This document shows positions 8,908 through 17,496 of a DNA stretch of 64,000 nucleotides, piece after piece. Every line of letters starts with the position of its first letter. Positions within the stretch are counted from its first letter, which is position 1. The notes beneath the pieces were generated by a model, which was not told the origin of the DNA, searched no databases, and worked only from the letters and a program-made list of their open reading frames with translations. The stretch comes from an uncultured Paracoccaceae bacterium (GTDB lineage: Bacteria; Pseudomonadota; Alphaproteobacteria; Rhodobacterales; Rhodobacteraceae). Both the position numbers and the translations under genes were made by a program. The stretch spans positions 1-64,000 of the forward strand of contig CANMTR010000002.1 in NCBI GenBank assembly GCA_947500825.1, in the 5' to 3' direction.

Positions 8908-9135
8908 TCAGTTGGGCAAGAGTATCACACGCATACCGCATTTTGTGCGGTGCACGAGCCGCAGAAGCTCCAGCATTGAGCGCATTTGGCCGTTGTCAAC
9001 TTCGCCCTCGCAGCTCGCGAGTCCGGCATCGTTTATGGCGCGCTTAGCACCTTCCTCGGCCGCGCGCGTCGGGATCGCCTCGAACTCGTGCTCCGGCATG
9101 CGGAAGAAGCCATCCTCGGGTCGTTGTGGGGCCAT
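8908..9135 (-). pseudogene. DUF6127-like phage protein, apparently C-terminally truncated
   Basis: A 75-residue frame with MPEHEFEAIPTRAAEEGAKRA, recalled as the N-terminal pattern of DUF6127 proteins that follow the tail fibre gene in related phages. Those I remember continue after an LLxxxRLxxRT motif into a hydrophobic membrane segment. Here the sequence turns at HRTK (about 8950) into an unrelated short tail (CGMRVILLPN) and stops. The base composition drops at the same point. The missing membrane segment suggests that the prophage/island junction lies inside this gene. It starts 13 bases after the end of the DUF2793 gene. Confidence 0.5.
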
Positions 9136-9147
9136 GGCGCGCCTCCC

Positions 9148-10224
9148 TCAGCCGATCTTCGCACCCCAAAAGGACGTCTGGTCGGCCGCGAAGTAGCCGT
9201 CCGCGTCGCGGAAGTTGCCTTGTAGCTCGACAGTGTCGCCGGCGGTGAGCGCGGTCATCGTCTGCAGCCAGAGCGCCGTCGCCTCGGAGACGTGCGCCCC
9301 GCTGATCTCGCCCCGCGACCCGCGGATTTCGGTCGTGCCGTTCAGAGCGAGCCGCCCGCTCATCCGCGCCGACGTGCTGGCGTTCACCTTGTAGAGCAGC
9401 GTAGCGCCGAAGAGGTAAGTGCCGTCCGCGGGCGTCACGAACTGGTTATTGGCGGCGTCGAAGGCGGCCTGATCGTTGTAGTCGGTGTTGTTGATGGCGA
9501 TCTTCGTCCAGGTCCCGACGCCGACGTAGTTGTCGTAGTTCGTGTACGCCTTGAAGCGCGGCAGCCGCGGCTGATCGACGATGCCGGTGGCGTTGTCGAC
9601 GCTGATGCCGTCGAAGAAGGTGCTGCCGTCGGCGGAGACCGCGAGGCGAAAGCGGTCCGAGCCGAACAACCCAAGCAGCGCCTTGGTCACGAAGCCGGTC
9701 TGCAGGGTCAGCCCGAGGTCGCTGCCCGCCACCTCCTTGTTCATGGTGTAGAACAGATCGCCGGTGCCGCCCTCGGCCACGGTCTTCGCCGTCCAGAGCG
9801 CGTCGTTCAGCTTGGCCGAGAACGGGTTCGACGCATCCGCCGTCGTCCCCAGCCCAAGGAGCGCGAGGTTCTGCAGTGCTGCGGGCGTCGTGCCGATCCA
9901 GCCCGCGCCGTCATAGACCACCAGCAACTCCTCGTCCTCGATCCACGCCCGCCAGCCGGTCCGCGCCGGCAGGCGTAGCCAGGCGCCATCGGTCCAGAGC
10001 GCGACGTTCAGGTCCCAGCCCGCCCAGTCGCCGGTCGCGCCCGAGGCGACGATGTAGCGGTCGCCATCGGCGGGGCTGGGAGGCGGTACGGTCAGGTCGC
10101 GGTCGAGCACCGAGAGCTGGACAAGCCCGTCGAGGATCCGCAGCGCCTCGTTGTGGGTGACGTGCTTCTGGGCCTGCGCCGCCAGGATGTAGGGCAGCAG
10201 GAGATGGGACGTGGCATCGGACAT
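9148..10224 (-). CDS. DUF2793 protein with C1q-like C-terminus (probable tail fibre / receptor-binding)
   Basis: A 358-residue protein. The N-terminal 120 residues (LPYILAAQAQKHVTHNEALRILD, shortened by me to its key feature: the AQAQKHVTHNEALR core) are the DUF2793 pattern found at the tail tip of Rhodobacteraceae phages and GTAs. The last 130 residues are beta-rich with Gly and aromatic positions (TYLFGATLLYKVN, TVELQG) like a C1q/TNF-type jelly roll, a fold often used for trimeric receptor binding. The gene follows the baseplate genes on the minus strand. Receptor binding is inferred from position and fold pattern; no substrate can be named. Confidence 0.6.
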   Translation of the reverse strand: MSDATSHLLLPYILAAQAQKHVTHNEALRILDGLVQLSVLDRDLTVPPPSPADGDRYIVASGATGDWAGWDLNVALWTDGAWLRLPARTGWRAWIEDEELLVVYDGAGWIGTTPAALQNLALLGLGTTADASNPFSAKLNDALWTAKTVAEGGTGDLFYTMNKEVAGSDLGLTLQTGFVTKALLGLFGSDRFRLAVSADGSTFFDGISVDNATGIVDQPRLPRFKAYTNYDNYVGVGTWTKIAINNTDYNDQAAFDAANNQFVTPADGTYLFGATLLYKVNASTSARMSGRLALNGTTEIRGSRGEISGAHVSEATALWLQTMTALTAGDTVELQGNFRDADGYFAADQTSFWGAKIG

Positions 10225-10247
10225 GGGCGGTCTCCAGAACGAAGAAT

Positions 10248-10268
10248 GCCGCCTGCATAGCAGGCGGC
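10248..10268 (-). terminator. Strong hairpin upstream of the DUF2793 gene
   Basis: GCCGCCTGC (10248-10256) and GCAGGCGGC (10260-10268) form a perfect 9-bp stem with a 3-base loop. On the minus strand it is followed by ATTCTTCGTT, only moderately T-rich. It lies between the preceding gene's TAG stop and the DUF2793 start, so it could attenuate transcription or act on readthrough of the stop. Confidence 0.45.
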
Positions 10269-10299
10269 GAACGATGGCGCGGCGTTGAGCGGTGGCGGG

Positions 10300-10680
10300 C
10301 TACCCGCGCTCGGGCGTCTCTGCCGGAATGGCCGACAGAACCGGGTCGGGCTTCGGCGCGTCCCACTTCGCGGTCATCGCGGCCCAGCGATCGATCTCGG
10401 CTCGGAATACCGGATCGTCGATCCGCAGATGAAACGTGTAGAGCCGGTCCACGATCTCGCGCATCAGCGCGCGCATCTCGTCGTCATTGATCCGCGAGAG
10501 CTCGGACCAGGGGATGCGTCTGCCCGTGGCGTCCTCGACGACGACGTCGCTGCCATCGCCCGTTTGCGAGACGGGCGTCAGGCCGGCATGCAGGGTCTCG
10601 AGCTGCGTGTTGCGGACGCAGGCCACAGCCATCACTCTGGCAAGCTGGGCGGCAATCCGGTCTTCGTCCTCAGGGCGCAT
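10300..10680 (-). CDS. Phage protein of unknown function
   Basis: A 126-residue acidic, mostly helical protein starting MRPEDEDRIAAQLARVM, placed between the tail tip gene and the fibre gene. I recall similar proteins at this position in related phages but no function. It ends with TAG, one of the few TAG codons in the late genes. The frame stays open for 25 more codons and runs in frame into the ATG of the DUF2793 gene, with a strong hairpin between. Readthrough would fuse the two proteins, though chance could explain this. Confidence 0.6.
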   Translation of the reverse strand: MRPEDEDRIAAQLARVMAVACVRNTQLETLHAGLTPVSQTGDGSDVVVEDATGRRIPWSELSRINDDEMRALMREIVDRLYTFHLRIDDPVFRAEIDRWAAMTAKWDAPKPDPVLSAIPAETPERG

Positions 10681-10733
10681 GTCCCGAGCCTACGACGTAG
10701 TTCGCGCACCGTGCCAGAACTCATTGTGCCGCC

Positions 10734-13700
10734 TCAGAAGCTCAGAGTGACGGATTTGGGCGCTCCCCGCCCGACGAGGGCGGAGAGTTGGTAGATGCGG
10801 ATGTGGAGCATGTCGCCGGGGGCGAGCAGTGCGCCCCAGTCGGCGGTCTGGTCGGCGGCCGTGTAGACCGCGCTGGTGGTGGCGGTGCTCAGCACCCGCT
10901 TCACGGTGACGCCGTCGAGAATCTCGACATCGTAGGCTTCGAGTTCCTCGGCCAGCGGCACTTCGAGCCCGCCCCAGCTGTCGGCCGCCAGCGCGCGGGA
11001 CCGGCGCGTCCAGCGGATCGTCAGATCGCCGGGCGCACGCGGCTTGCGCCATGGCTGTTCGACATGGGCGACCGAGAACGGCCGCAGCCCCACGCCCTGA
11101 GGCGTGAAGGATTGCGCGACATAGGTCTCATCGCTGACCGGACGGCTCGCCGGGCCGATGCGCCAGTTCAACGGGATGCCGAGATCGGCCTCGGCGATCG
11201 GCAGCGATGCGAGGCTGTCGTCGAGCACGACGACCCGAGCCCCCGCGGGCGCGGGATTGCCCATGGCGCCCTCGGTGCCACGCTGGCCACACAGGAGCCG
11301 GGTCAGCCGATACCGGCCCGGGGCGATGAGCTCGGCCGCGCCCGCCTGGACGATCTCCCAGACGCCCGACGCGGTTTCCACCGCCAGCGCGTTGGCCCCT
11401 CCGAACAGCGTCAGGTCGGTGACGCTTTCCAGCGTGCCGGTGAGCAGGTCGAGGAACAGCGCATTGCCGAGGTCGAAGCGCGACGTCGGCCCCGCGTAGA
11501 ATTCCGAGAGCAGCGCGCCGATCCGGGCGCGAGTGCCGAACGTGGTCAGCTGCTCGAAGCCGTCTGTCGAGGGGCTCCGGAAGACAGCAATCTCGCCCGG
11601 CCAAGGGACGGCATGCGCCGCAGCGAAGGGCCGGTGCGCCGGCTGGTCCTCGGTCAGCTGCGGCAGATCGAGCAGCACCGCCTCGGGCGCGCCGACGACG
11701 ACCGCCTGAGAGAGCGCCGAGGGCCGCGGCGCGCCGGGCGGCAGGTCGTAGGCCTCTCGATCCTGGCGCACCGCCTCGATGCCGCGCGCGTCGGCATCGA
11801 CGATGGAGACGAGCCGCAGCGGGACGGCGCGACCGTCATGGGCGAGCGTCACGACATCGGCGGGATCGAGCGCGAGGCGCGAGGGCGGCAGTCGGAAGAT
11901 CGCGCTCTCACGGCCAGTCCACGCCTCCATGAGCGCGCGACGGCAACGCCGCTCGGCCTCCTCGAGTGGCACCGCCATGGGAAAGGACTCCGAGGCGATG
12001 CGCGTCGTGTCGACGGTGATGCGCCGCGCCTCGACCTGCGCGGCCTCGTAGTCCTCGTCGGCTCGGGCGACCTGCCATTTCAGGGCTTGGGGTAGCTCGG
12101 TCTCCTGGCCGCGGGTCAGTTCGAGGACGTCGCCGTCTCGAGCGGCGACGAGAGCGTCTGGTGCAACACTGGCCACCGCCGCCCGGCCGCGCATGACGAA
12201 GCGGATCACGCCCTCGGTTTCGACGGCGTCGAAGCCGAAATGGCGCGACAGCGCGGTGATCGATGCGCGCGGGCTTTCCAGCGCCGTGATGGCGTAACCC
12301 TCCACCGCGCCCCAAAGCCCGGTGACGTCGATGCGATCTTCGGGCAACCCCGCCCGCAGGCAGAGGTGCCGCACCAGTGCCGCCAGCGACACCGCCCCCA
12401 GCCGCCCCGTCAGCCAGTGGCCGAGGCGCCAGTTCGCGCCGTCCGTCCAGACGTCGGTCAGCGCCGGGAAGAACGGATAGGGCCGCGCGTCCCAGGTCCA
12501 GGCGGCGCATTCCGGCACATGCACCATGCGGCCGCCGTAGACCGGGGACAGCGGGTTGTTCGCGGCCTCGCCCCACCAGAGATACGTCGCCTCGAGATAA
12601 GCGCGCTGGATCGCGTCGTCCCGCCAGCCCCGCGAGAAATGCGGCGTGAAGCTCTCCGAGGACTTGGGATCGAAGAAGACGTTCGGCTGGTTCGTGCCCC
12701 GGTCGATGGCGGGACAGCCGAGCTCGGTGAACCAGATCGGCTTCGACTGCGGCGTCCATGCCGTCGGCGTGCCGCTCTCTACTCCGCCCGGGCGGTCGTA
12801 ATGCGCGTTCGACCACCAGGCCCGCAGATCCTTGTAGCGGAAGACCCACGGCTTGGCCGCGCCGCCATCCGTGATTGGGTTGCGAACCTGCGCGGAGCGA
12901 TCAGCGGCACTGGCATAGAACCAGTCGAAACCTTCGCCGCCCGCGATGCTGGTCTGCAGATACGCCCGGTCGTAGATTGCGGGCCAGCCCTCGGCCGCCT
13001 CGGCATGCTCGAAGCCGTCGCGCCAGTCCGACAGCGGCATGTAATTGTCGATCCCGACGAAATCGATCTCCGGGTCCGCCCAGAGCGGATCGAGGTGGAA
13101 GAACACGTCACCGCTGCCATCGCCCGGCTGGTGGCCGAAATACTCCGACCAGTCGGCGGCGAAGCTGATCGCCGTTCCCGCTCCGAGGATGCTGCGCACG
13201 TCGCCCGCCAGATCGCGAAACGCCTGCGCCGCAGGATACGCGCTGGCGCCCGAGCGGATCGTGGTCAGCCCGCGCATCTCGGTCCCGATGAGGAAGGCGT
13301 CGACGCCGCCCGCCGCCGCGCAGAGATGGGCGTAGTGCAGCACCATTCGGCGAAGACCCCAGTCTCCGGAGGGCCCTGTCCAGGAGATCGTCTCGCTGGA
13401 GATGGCAAAGTCGGACGGGCTGGCGCCGCCGAAGAAGGCCGCGACCTGGCTTGCGGCCGTGGCAGTCTTGTCCACGGTCCCTGCGAAACCCGCCGCCGGA
13501 GAACAGGTGATCCGCCCCCGCCAGGGGAATACAGGCTGGCCGATCTCGGCGGCGTTGTCGGAATAGGGGTTCGGCAGCGTGTTGCCGGGAGGCACGTCCA
13601 TCAGGATGAAGGGATAGAATGTCACCCGCAGCCCGCGCGCCTTCATCTCCTGGATCGCCTGCACCACGGCGAAATCGGCTGGCGTGCCGCCGTAGACGGG

Positions 13701-14702
13701 TCGGTCCTGGTCATCACGGCTGACGAGATGGGCGGCAGCCCGGCTCACGCCGTTCACGCTCCATGTTTGCGGGCTCGTGGTCTTTTCCGAGACCTCGACG
13801 CCCGGCCGGATCGTGCAGTCGCCTACGCGCAGGTCGTTGCCGAACCAGGCAACGACGAGGCTCACGCTCTCCACGTTCGGCGCCATAGCCTGCAGCCTGT
13901 CCAGCGCCACGACCATGTCGGCGGTGTCAGAAAGCGCGTTCAGGTTCTCCGGGGTCTGCGCCCCGCCACCGCCCTTCCGAATGCCGGTCGTCGCGTAGGT
14001 GAACTCGCCCGAGGCCGGGATCATGGTGACAGCCTGCGTCAGCCCCTCGGCGGTGTCGGGATCGGCGAGCGGCCGGAAGACCTCGAAGGAGAGCTGCGGC
14101 AGGCGGTTGCCGTAGCTGCCGAGCGGCAGCTCCTCGAAGACCACATAGGCCGTACCGCGATAGGCCGGCGTGTTCGCGGCGCCCATCTTTGCCGCGATGA
14201 ACGGGTCAGCCGCCTGCGCCTCGTCGCCGGGATGCCAGCGCCAGGTGACGCCGGAGAGGTCCATCGGCTTGCCGTCGGCCCAGATGCGCCCGATGCCGGT
14301 GATGGGGCCTTCGCAGAGCGCCACCGCAAAGGATGCGTAGTAGAGATACTCGGTGGTCTTGACCTTGCCGCCGCCCCCGCCGCCCTTGCCGCCGCCCTGC
14401 GTGGTGGTCTTGGTCTCCTCGCGGAAGTCGGTAGCCCAGATCACGTTTCCGCCCATGCGCATGCGGCCGTAAACGCGCGGGATGACGGCGCCCTCGGTCG
14501 AGGACGTGATCCGGAGGCTGTCGAGGCGCGGGCCTTCAATGCGCTGAGTCGGCGCAAGCGAGGACACGATCCAACTGTCGACGACGGACCCGATGGTCGA
14601 GCCGACGAAGCCGCCGATGGTCGCCGCGCTCACGCCGAGGATCGCGCCGCCGATCGAACCGCCAATGGCGGCGCCTGCCGCGCCGAGGACAAGCGTTGCC
14701 AT
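10734..14702 (-). CDS. GTA-type tail tip / baseplate multidomain protein (GTA TIM-barrel)
   Basis: A 1322-residue protein with the layout of the large host-specificity protein of gene transfer agents. It has a Gly/Ala-rich hydrophobic N-terminus, then a phage tail-hub region. The middle contains WFTELGCPAIDRGTNQPNVF, part of the glycoside hydrolase-like TIM barrel (GTA_TIM). The remainder holds a putative tail-associated domain and fibronectin-like beta segments near the C-terminus. It follows the NlpC/P60 gene by 9 bases in the GTA order. Role: central tail tip, cell-wall contact and DNA ejection. The long opposite-strand frames here are shadows. Confidence 0.85.
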   Translation of the reverse strand: MATLVLGAAGAAIGGSIGGAILGVSAATIGGFVGSTIGSVVDSWIVSSLAPTQRIEGPRLDSLRITSSTEGAVIPRVYGRMRMGGNVIWATDFREETKTTTQGGGKGGGGGGKVKTTEYLYYASFAVALCEGPITGIGRIWADGKPMDLSGVTWRWHPGDEAQAADPFIAAKMGAANTPAYRGTAYVVFEELPLGSYGNRLPQLSFEVFRPLADPDTAEGLTQAVTMIPASGEFTYATTGIRKGGGGAQTPENLNALSDTADMVVALDRLQAMAPNVESVSLVVAWFGNDLRVGDCTIRPGVEVSEKTTSPQTWSVNGVSRAAAHLVSRDDQDRPVYGGTPADFAVVQAIQEMKARGLRVTFYPFILMDVPPGNTLPNPYSDNAAEIGQPVFPWRGRITCSPAAGFAGTVDKTATAASQVAAFFGGASPSDFAISSETISWTGPSGDWGLRRMVLHYAHLCAAAGGVDAFLIGTEMRGLTTIRSGASAYPAAQAFRDLAGDVRSILGAGTAISFAADWSEYFGHQPGDGSGDVFFHLDPLWADPEIDFVGIDNYMPLSDWRDGFEHAEAAEGWPAIYDRAYLQTSIAGGEGFDWFYASAADRSAQVRNPITDGGAAKPWVFRYKDLRAWWSNAHYDRPGGVESGTPTAWTPQSKPIWFTELGCPAIDRGTNQPNVFFDPKSSESFTPHFSRGWRDDAIQRAYLEATYLWWGEAANNPLSPVYGGRMVHVPECAAWTWDARPYPFFPALTDVWTDGANWRLGHWLTGRLGAVSLAALVRHLCLRAGLPEDRIDVTGLWGAVEGYAITALESPRASITALSRHFGFDAVETEGVIRFVMRGRAAVASVAPDALVAARDGDVLELTRGQETELPQALKWQVARADEDYEAAQVEARRITVDTTRIASESFPMAVPLEEAERRCRRALMEAWTGRESAIFRLPPSRLALDPADVVTLAHDGRAVPLRLVSIVDADARGIEAVRQDREAYDLPPGAPRPSALSQAVVVGAPEAVLLDLPQLTEDQPAHRPFAAAHAVPWPGEIAVFRSPSTDGFEQLTTFGTRARIGALLSEFYAGPTSRFDLGNALFLDLLTGTLESVTDLTLFGGANALAVETASGVWEIVQAGAAELIAPGRYRLTRLLCGQRGTEGAMGNPAPAGARVVVLDDSLASLPIAEADLGIPLNWRIGPASRPVSDETYVAQSFTPQGVGLRPFSVAHVEQPWRKPRAPGDLTIRWTRRSRALAADSWGGLEVPLAEELEAYDVEILDGVTVKRVLSTATTSAVYTAADQTADWGALLAPGDMLHIRIYQLSALVGRGAPKSVTLSF

Positions 14703-14711
14703 GGTTGGATC

Positions 14712-15146
14712 TCAGCGTTGCGGGAACAGGAAAGCGAAGGCGATGCGCCGCCGCCAGGATGAGGTGAGCGGTTCCTCGATCACGCCGAGTCGCTCATAGG
14801 CGTGGAGGAAGGAGGCGGGACCGGTCAGGATCCCGACATGCTTGGCGATGGCGCGGGGCTTCATGCGGAAGAGCACCAAGGCGCCCGGACCCGCCTCGGC
14901 GGGCGGCACCTCGATCATCATCCGACGCGCGCCCTCGGCCAGAACCTCGCGCGGGCCGGTCTCGCCCCAGTCGCGGCTGTAGGGCGGGATCGGGAACGGC
15001 TCGGGGCCGACGACCTCGCGCCAGACGCCCCGGGCGAGGCCGAGGCAGTCGCAGCCGACGCCGCGTAGGCTCGCCTGGTCGTGGTACGGCGTGCCAAGCC
15101 AGGACCGCGCCGCGGCGATCACACGATCTGGATCGGCCGGCGTCAC
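14712..15146 (-). CDS. NlpC/P60 family phage cell-wall peptidase
   Basis: A 144-residue cysteine peptidase. GVGCDCLGLARGVWREV holds the nucleophile Cys in the usual DCLGL context. AKHVGILTG supplies the catalytic His, as in NlpC/P60 enzymes that cut peptidoglycan cross-bridges. It is the counterpart of the GTA peptidase carried at the tail tip, used to pierce the wall during DNA entry. The gene overlaps the DUF2163 gene by 4 bases and directly precedes the tail tip gene in transcription. Confidence 0.85.
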   Translation of the reverse strand: MTPADPDRVIAAARSWLGTPYHDQASLRGVGCDCLGLARGVWREVVGPEPFPIPPYSRDWGETGPREVLAEGARRMMIEVPPAEAGPGALVLFRMKPRAIAKHVGILTGPASFLHAYERLGVIEEPLTSSWRRRIAFAFLFPQR

Positions 15147-16027
15147 AGCACGCCTCCGTCGTGGCCGCCGTCCTTGGTCGCGTAGCGCAGGATCGTATCC
15201 TGGCCGGGGATGTGCGGGAAGCCGCGGAAGTTGGCCGTATTGGCGAACTTCGCCCCGCAGGTCTCGATCCGCTTGTCGCAGCCCGCACGAATGTTGAAGG
15301 CGTCGCTGTCGGCGATCGCGCGCACCGGGGCCTCGAGCAGGGTCAGCACCGCGATGCCGTCCGTCACGTCATGGCCCAGCACCTCGGCATGACGCCCCGC
15401 GTTGGAGCCGCTGGTCCATTCGATGGTGCCGAAGGTGAACCAGCCCGCCTCGAAGCCGGAGAGACCGGAAGCGGTGAAGGCCCTGTCGCGCAGCGGATCG
15501 ATCACGGCGCCCCTGCCCTTGAAAGCGGGGCCTTTTAGGTCGACGCCGCAGCGCGCATCGCCGAGTGCCGCGTCGCAGGTCGCCTGGAAGGTCCGCCCAA
15601 CCGTCTGACCGAGGACATGGGCGAGGCTACGCACCTCGGCGACGAAGGCCAGCCGCCCGCGCCGGATCTGGCCGATGGCGCCGCGCCGCATCAGCACGCG
15701 CTGGCCCGTGTCCGCCCAGTTCACGCGCCAGACCTCGACCTCTGCATTGTCCCAGCGGCCATCGAGAATGTCGGTCTCGGAGATGCGGTCCGAGGTCAGC
15801 ACGCCCTCGGCGTCCTGCGCATCGACCGATAGGTCCGAGCCCGAGCGCACCTCGGAGGCCGTCAGCCCGCTCTCTGGCTCGAAATCCGTGCCGTCGAAGC
15901 TGAGCGTCCGGTCGTGATCCGTGAAGCCGAAGGCGACGCCGTCGGCACGCGTGATGCGCCAGCACCAGGCGAGCGTCGTCGTGCCCTCGTCGAGATGGGC
16001 CTGCAGGGCGGGAGCGAGGGTTTTCAT
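15143..16027 (-). CDS. DUF2163 / phage BR0599 family tail protein
   Basis: A 294-residue protein with DUF2163 features: an N-terminal TTTLAWCWRITRADGV block and the C-terminal CDKRIETCGAKFANTANFRG motif with paired cysteines. In GTA and related tails this is the second distal tail/hub protein, encoded before the NlpC/P60 peptidase. It overlaps the peptidase gene (ATGA) and the preceding spanin-like gene by 4 bases. In GTAs it normally follows the DUF2460 gene directly; here the lysis cassette separates them. Confidence 0.8.
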   Translation of the reverse strand: MKTLAPALQAHLDEGTTTLAWCWRITRADGVAFGFTDHDRTLSFDGTDFEPESGLTASEVRSGSDLSVDAQDAEGVLTSDRISETDILDGRWDNAEVEVWRVNWADTGQRVLMRRGAIGQIRRGRLAFVAEVRSLAHVLGQTVGRTFQATCDAALGDARCGVDLKGPAFKGRGAVIDPLRDRAFTASGLSGFEAGWFTFGTIEWTSGSNAGRHAEVLGHDVTDGIAVLTLLEAPVRAIADSDAFNIRAGCDKRIETCGAKFANTANFRGFPHIPGQDTILRYATKDGGHDGGVL

Positions 16028-16383
16028 CGGCAGGTTCCCGTCATTCGGTCGTCGAGATCGGCGATCCAGTTCGCCCAGTCCGGCGGCACGGCGGCGACAG
16101 TGTTAGGATTCGGCCGGGCGAGCCGCGCCTCGGCATAGGAGGTGCAGCCGGCGTCACCAGCGCCCATCGTTGCGGCGCAGCCGGTCAGCAGGATCGCCAG
16201 CGCCGCGGCCATCGCGAACCGCGTCGCGCCCGCGCTCGACGCGCTGTTCTTGTCTTCGATCGCATCGCGTTCCGCCTCCCGTTTACCTGCGCGCTCCCCT
16301 TCCGCGCGCCCCCACACCCGTCCGAGGACGACGCCGCCGACCGCGCCCAGAGCTGCGACCAGCCAGATCAGGAGATCAGCCAT
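16024..16383 (-). CDS. Spanin-like lysis protein with membrane anchor and internal lipobox
   Basis: A 119-residue protein starting MADLLIWLVAALGAVGG (a transmembrane helix), followed by a charged coiled-coil-like stretch to residue 45. From residue 58 the same frame has MAAALAILLTGC, a lipobox ending at Cys69, and then a periplasmic-like domain ending DRMTGTCR. An internal ATG at 16212 could start a separate lipoprotein. The combination resembles Rz/Rz1 spanins that bridge inner and outer membrane, and position in the lysis cassette supports this. It could also be a fusion of two genes that are separate in relatives. Confidence 0.5.
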   Translation of the reverse strand: MADLLIWLVAALGAVGGVVLGRVWGRAEGERAGKREAERDAIEDKNSASSAGATRFAMAAALAILLTGCAATMGAGDAGCTSYAEARLARPNPNTVAAVPPDWANWIADLDDRMTGTCR

Positions 16384-16477
16384 CGTCCCGCTCCCCGCGC
16401 GCGGCGGCGACGCAGAGGGCGGCGACGAAGACGCCGAGGCAGCCGCCCACGACCAGACCCACGAGGAACTCAAGCAT
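16376..16477 (-). CDS. 33-residue single-membrane-span protein (DUF3789-like)
   Basis: The frame from the ATG at 16477 encodes a 33-residue peptide starting MLEFLVGLVVGGCLGVFVAA and ending in a charged RGERDDG tail. It is a single hydrophobic helix with a cytoplasmic-looking charged end. It overlaps both neighbours in the lysis cassette by a few bases, which supports translation. It resembles small DUF3789 phage proteins as I recall them. It may tune holin timing, but that is inference. Confidence 0.5.
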   Translation of the reverse strand: MLEFLVGLVVGGCLGVFVAALCVAAARGERDDG

Positions 16478-16700
16478 CGCCGCGGAACCCGCGCTCGATC
16501 CGGTCGCGCAGGCCGATGAGGCCCAGACCGAGGAACATCAGGCCCGCCGGCGAGACATCGCCCGAGCCGGCCAGCAGCGCGACGAGGCGGGACAGTTCGG
16601 CGAACGGTCCGGTCGCGGGCAGCGCGAGGGAAGCGATGCCGGTGAGCATGGCGAGAAGTCCCGCCCACCAGGTCATGGAGTTGGGGCGAACGTAGCGCAT
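16470..16700 (-). CDS. Small holin-like membrane protein
   Basis: A 76-residue protein with two hydrophobic segments (WWAGLLAMLTGIASLAL and SPAGLMFLGLGLIGL) and a basic tail. It lies directly downstream of the endolysin gene with a 3-base gap and overlaps the next small membrane gene. Size, membrane topology and position fit a holin or antiholin. Another holin-like gene lies upstream of the endolysin, so which of them forms the lethal hole cannot be told from sequence. Confidence 0.55.
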   Translation of the reverse strand: MRYVRPNSMTWWAGLLAMLTGIASLALPATGPFAELSRLVALLAGSGDVSPAGLMFLGLGLIGLRDRIERGFRGDA

Positions 16701-16703
16701 GGG

Positions 16704-17360
16704 TCAGGCCCTCCGGATCAGGGTGGAGAAGAAGGCGGCCAGCCGGGTGAGCCAGCCGGTCGGCGCGGTCGGTGAAGGGGCGAGGACCGGAGGCGTCGGC
16801 GACGGCCCGCGAGCCAAGGCCAGAGCATCATCCTCGGTCAGGCGACGGATCGGCCGCGAGAAGTCCACCCGGCCCGTGCGGTCCACGGACCAGACCGGGA
16901 TCGTGCCGCCGGGATAGCGACCATGGCGGAACAGGTCGCGCTCGGCTTCCCGGCGGGGGATGATGGAGGCCGGTCGCCGCCAGTTCAGAAACGCGTCGGC
17001 GGCTGCAACGCGATTGCCGGCATTGAGATGTCGGGTCAGCGCGGCCTTGGCGATGCCGCCAGTGTTATAGTGGAAGCTGACCAGCGCATCGAACTCGTGC
17101 GGCGCAAGCGGAACCTTCACGGCGCGCAGCACAGCGGCCTCATAGCGCGCGAGGTCGGCCCGGAAGACCCGGAACGCCTCGCGGATCCCGGCATCGAGAT
17201 CGCCGGGCATGCCTCGGGCCATGGTCGGAGGATCGGGCGGCCCGGCCGCGGCCGTGTGGCCGATGCCGAAGGTCCAGACCTGTTTCACATCGAGATAGGG
17301 TCCGGGCACGATTCCTTCGTGCCGGACGAGGGCCAAAAGGCCCCGGTCGGTCATGTGCAT
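16704..17360 (-). CDS. Endolysin, glycoside hydrolase family 24 lysozyme
   Basis: A 218-residue T4-lysozyme-type endolysin. LLALVRHEGIVPGPYLDV holds the catalytic Glu in the HEG context, FGIGHTAAAG the downstream Gly-His-Thr, and FDALVSFHYNTGG the conserved core. The enzyme is about 150 residues; a Pro-rich linker then leads to a hydrophobic C-terminus (GWLTRLAAFFSTLIRRA), which could be a membrane anchor or release-control segment. There is no N-terminal signal, so export would need the holins next door. A second in-frame ATG lies 6 bases downstream of the chosen one. Confidence 0.85.
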   Translation of the reverse strand: MHMTDRGLLALVRHEGIVPGPYLDVKQVWTFGIGHTAAAGPPDPPTMARGMPGDLDAGIREAFRVFRADLARYEAAVLRAVKVPLAPHEFDALVSFHYNTGGIAKAALTRHLNAGNRVAAADAFLNWRRPASIIPRREAERDLFRHGRYPGGTIPVWSVDRTGRVDFSRPIRRLTEDDALALARGPSPTPPVLAPSPTAPTGWLTRLAAFFSTLIRRA

Positions 17361-17364
17361 GGGA

Positions 17365-17496
17365 TTACCTCAGAAGCGAGAGGATCAAGATCAGTGCTGC
17401 GACGGCGAGGCCGATGCGTAGGCGATGGGCGAAGGCCTGCCGGGGGTCGGTCGGCTCGCAGCGGAGAGAGCGCGCGAGGCGCAGAAGGTCATTCAT
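17365..17496 (-). CDS. 43-residue tail-anchored small protein
   Basis: From the ATG at 17496 a 43-residue peptide begins MNDLLRLARSLRCEP and ends with one hydrophobic helix (IGLAVAALILILSLLR). It ends with TAA 4 bases before the endolysin start and overlaps the holin-like gene upstream by 8 bases. Tight packing in the lysis cassette supports it as real. No family recognised; possibly an accessory lysis regulator. Confidence 0.45.
   Translation of the reverse strand: MNDLLRLARSLRCEPTDPRQAFAHRLRIGLAVAALILILSLLR

Noticed and set aside
12240-14762. 840-codon plus-strand open frame
   Set aside because: It is the antisense of the GTA-type tail tip gene; the translation is Arg/His/Ala-rich without domains, a usual by-product of high GC content.
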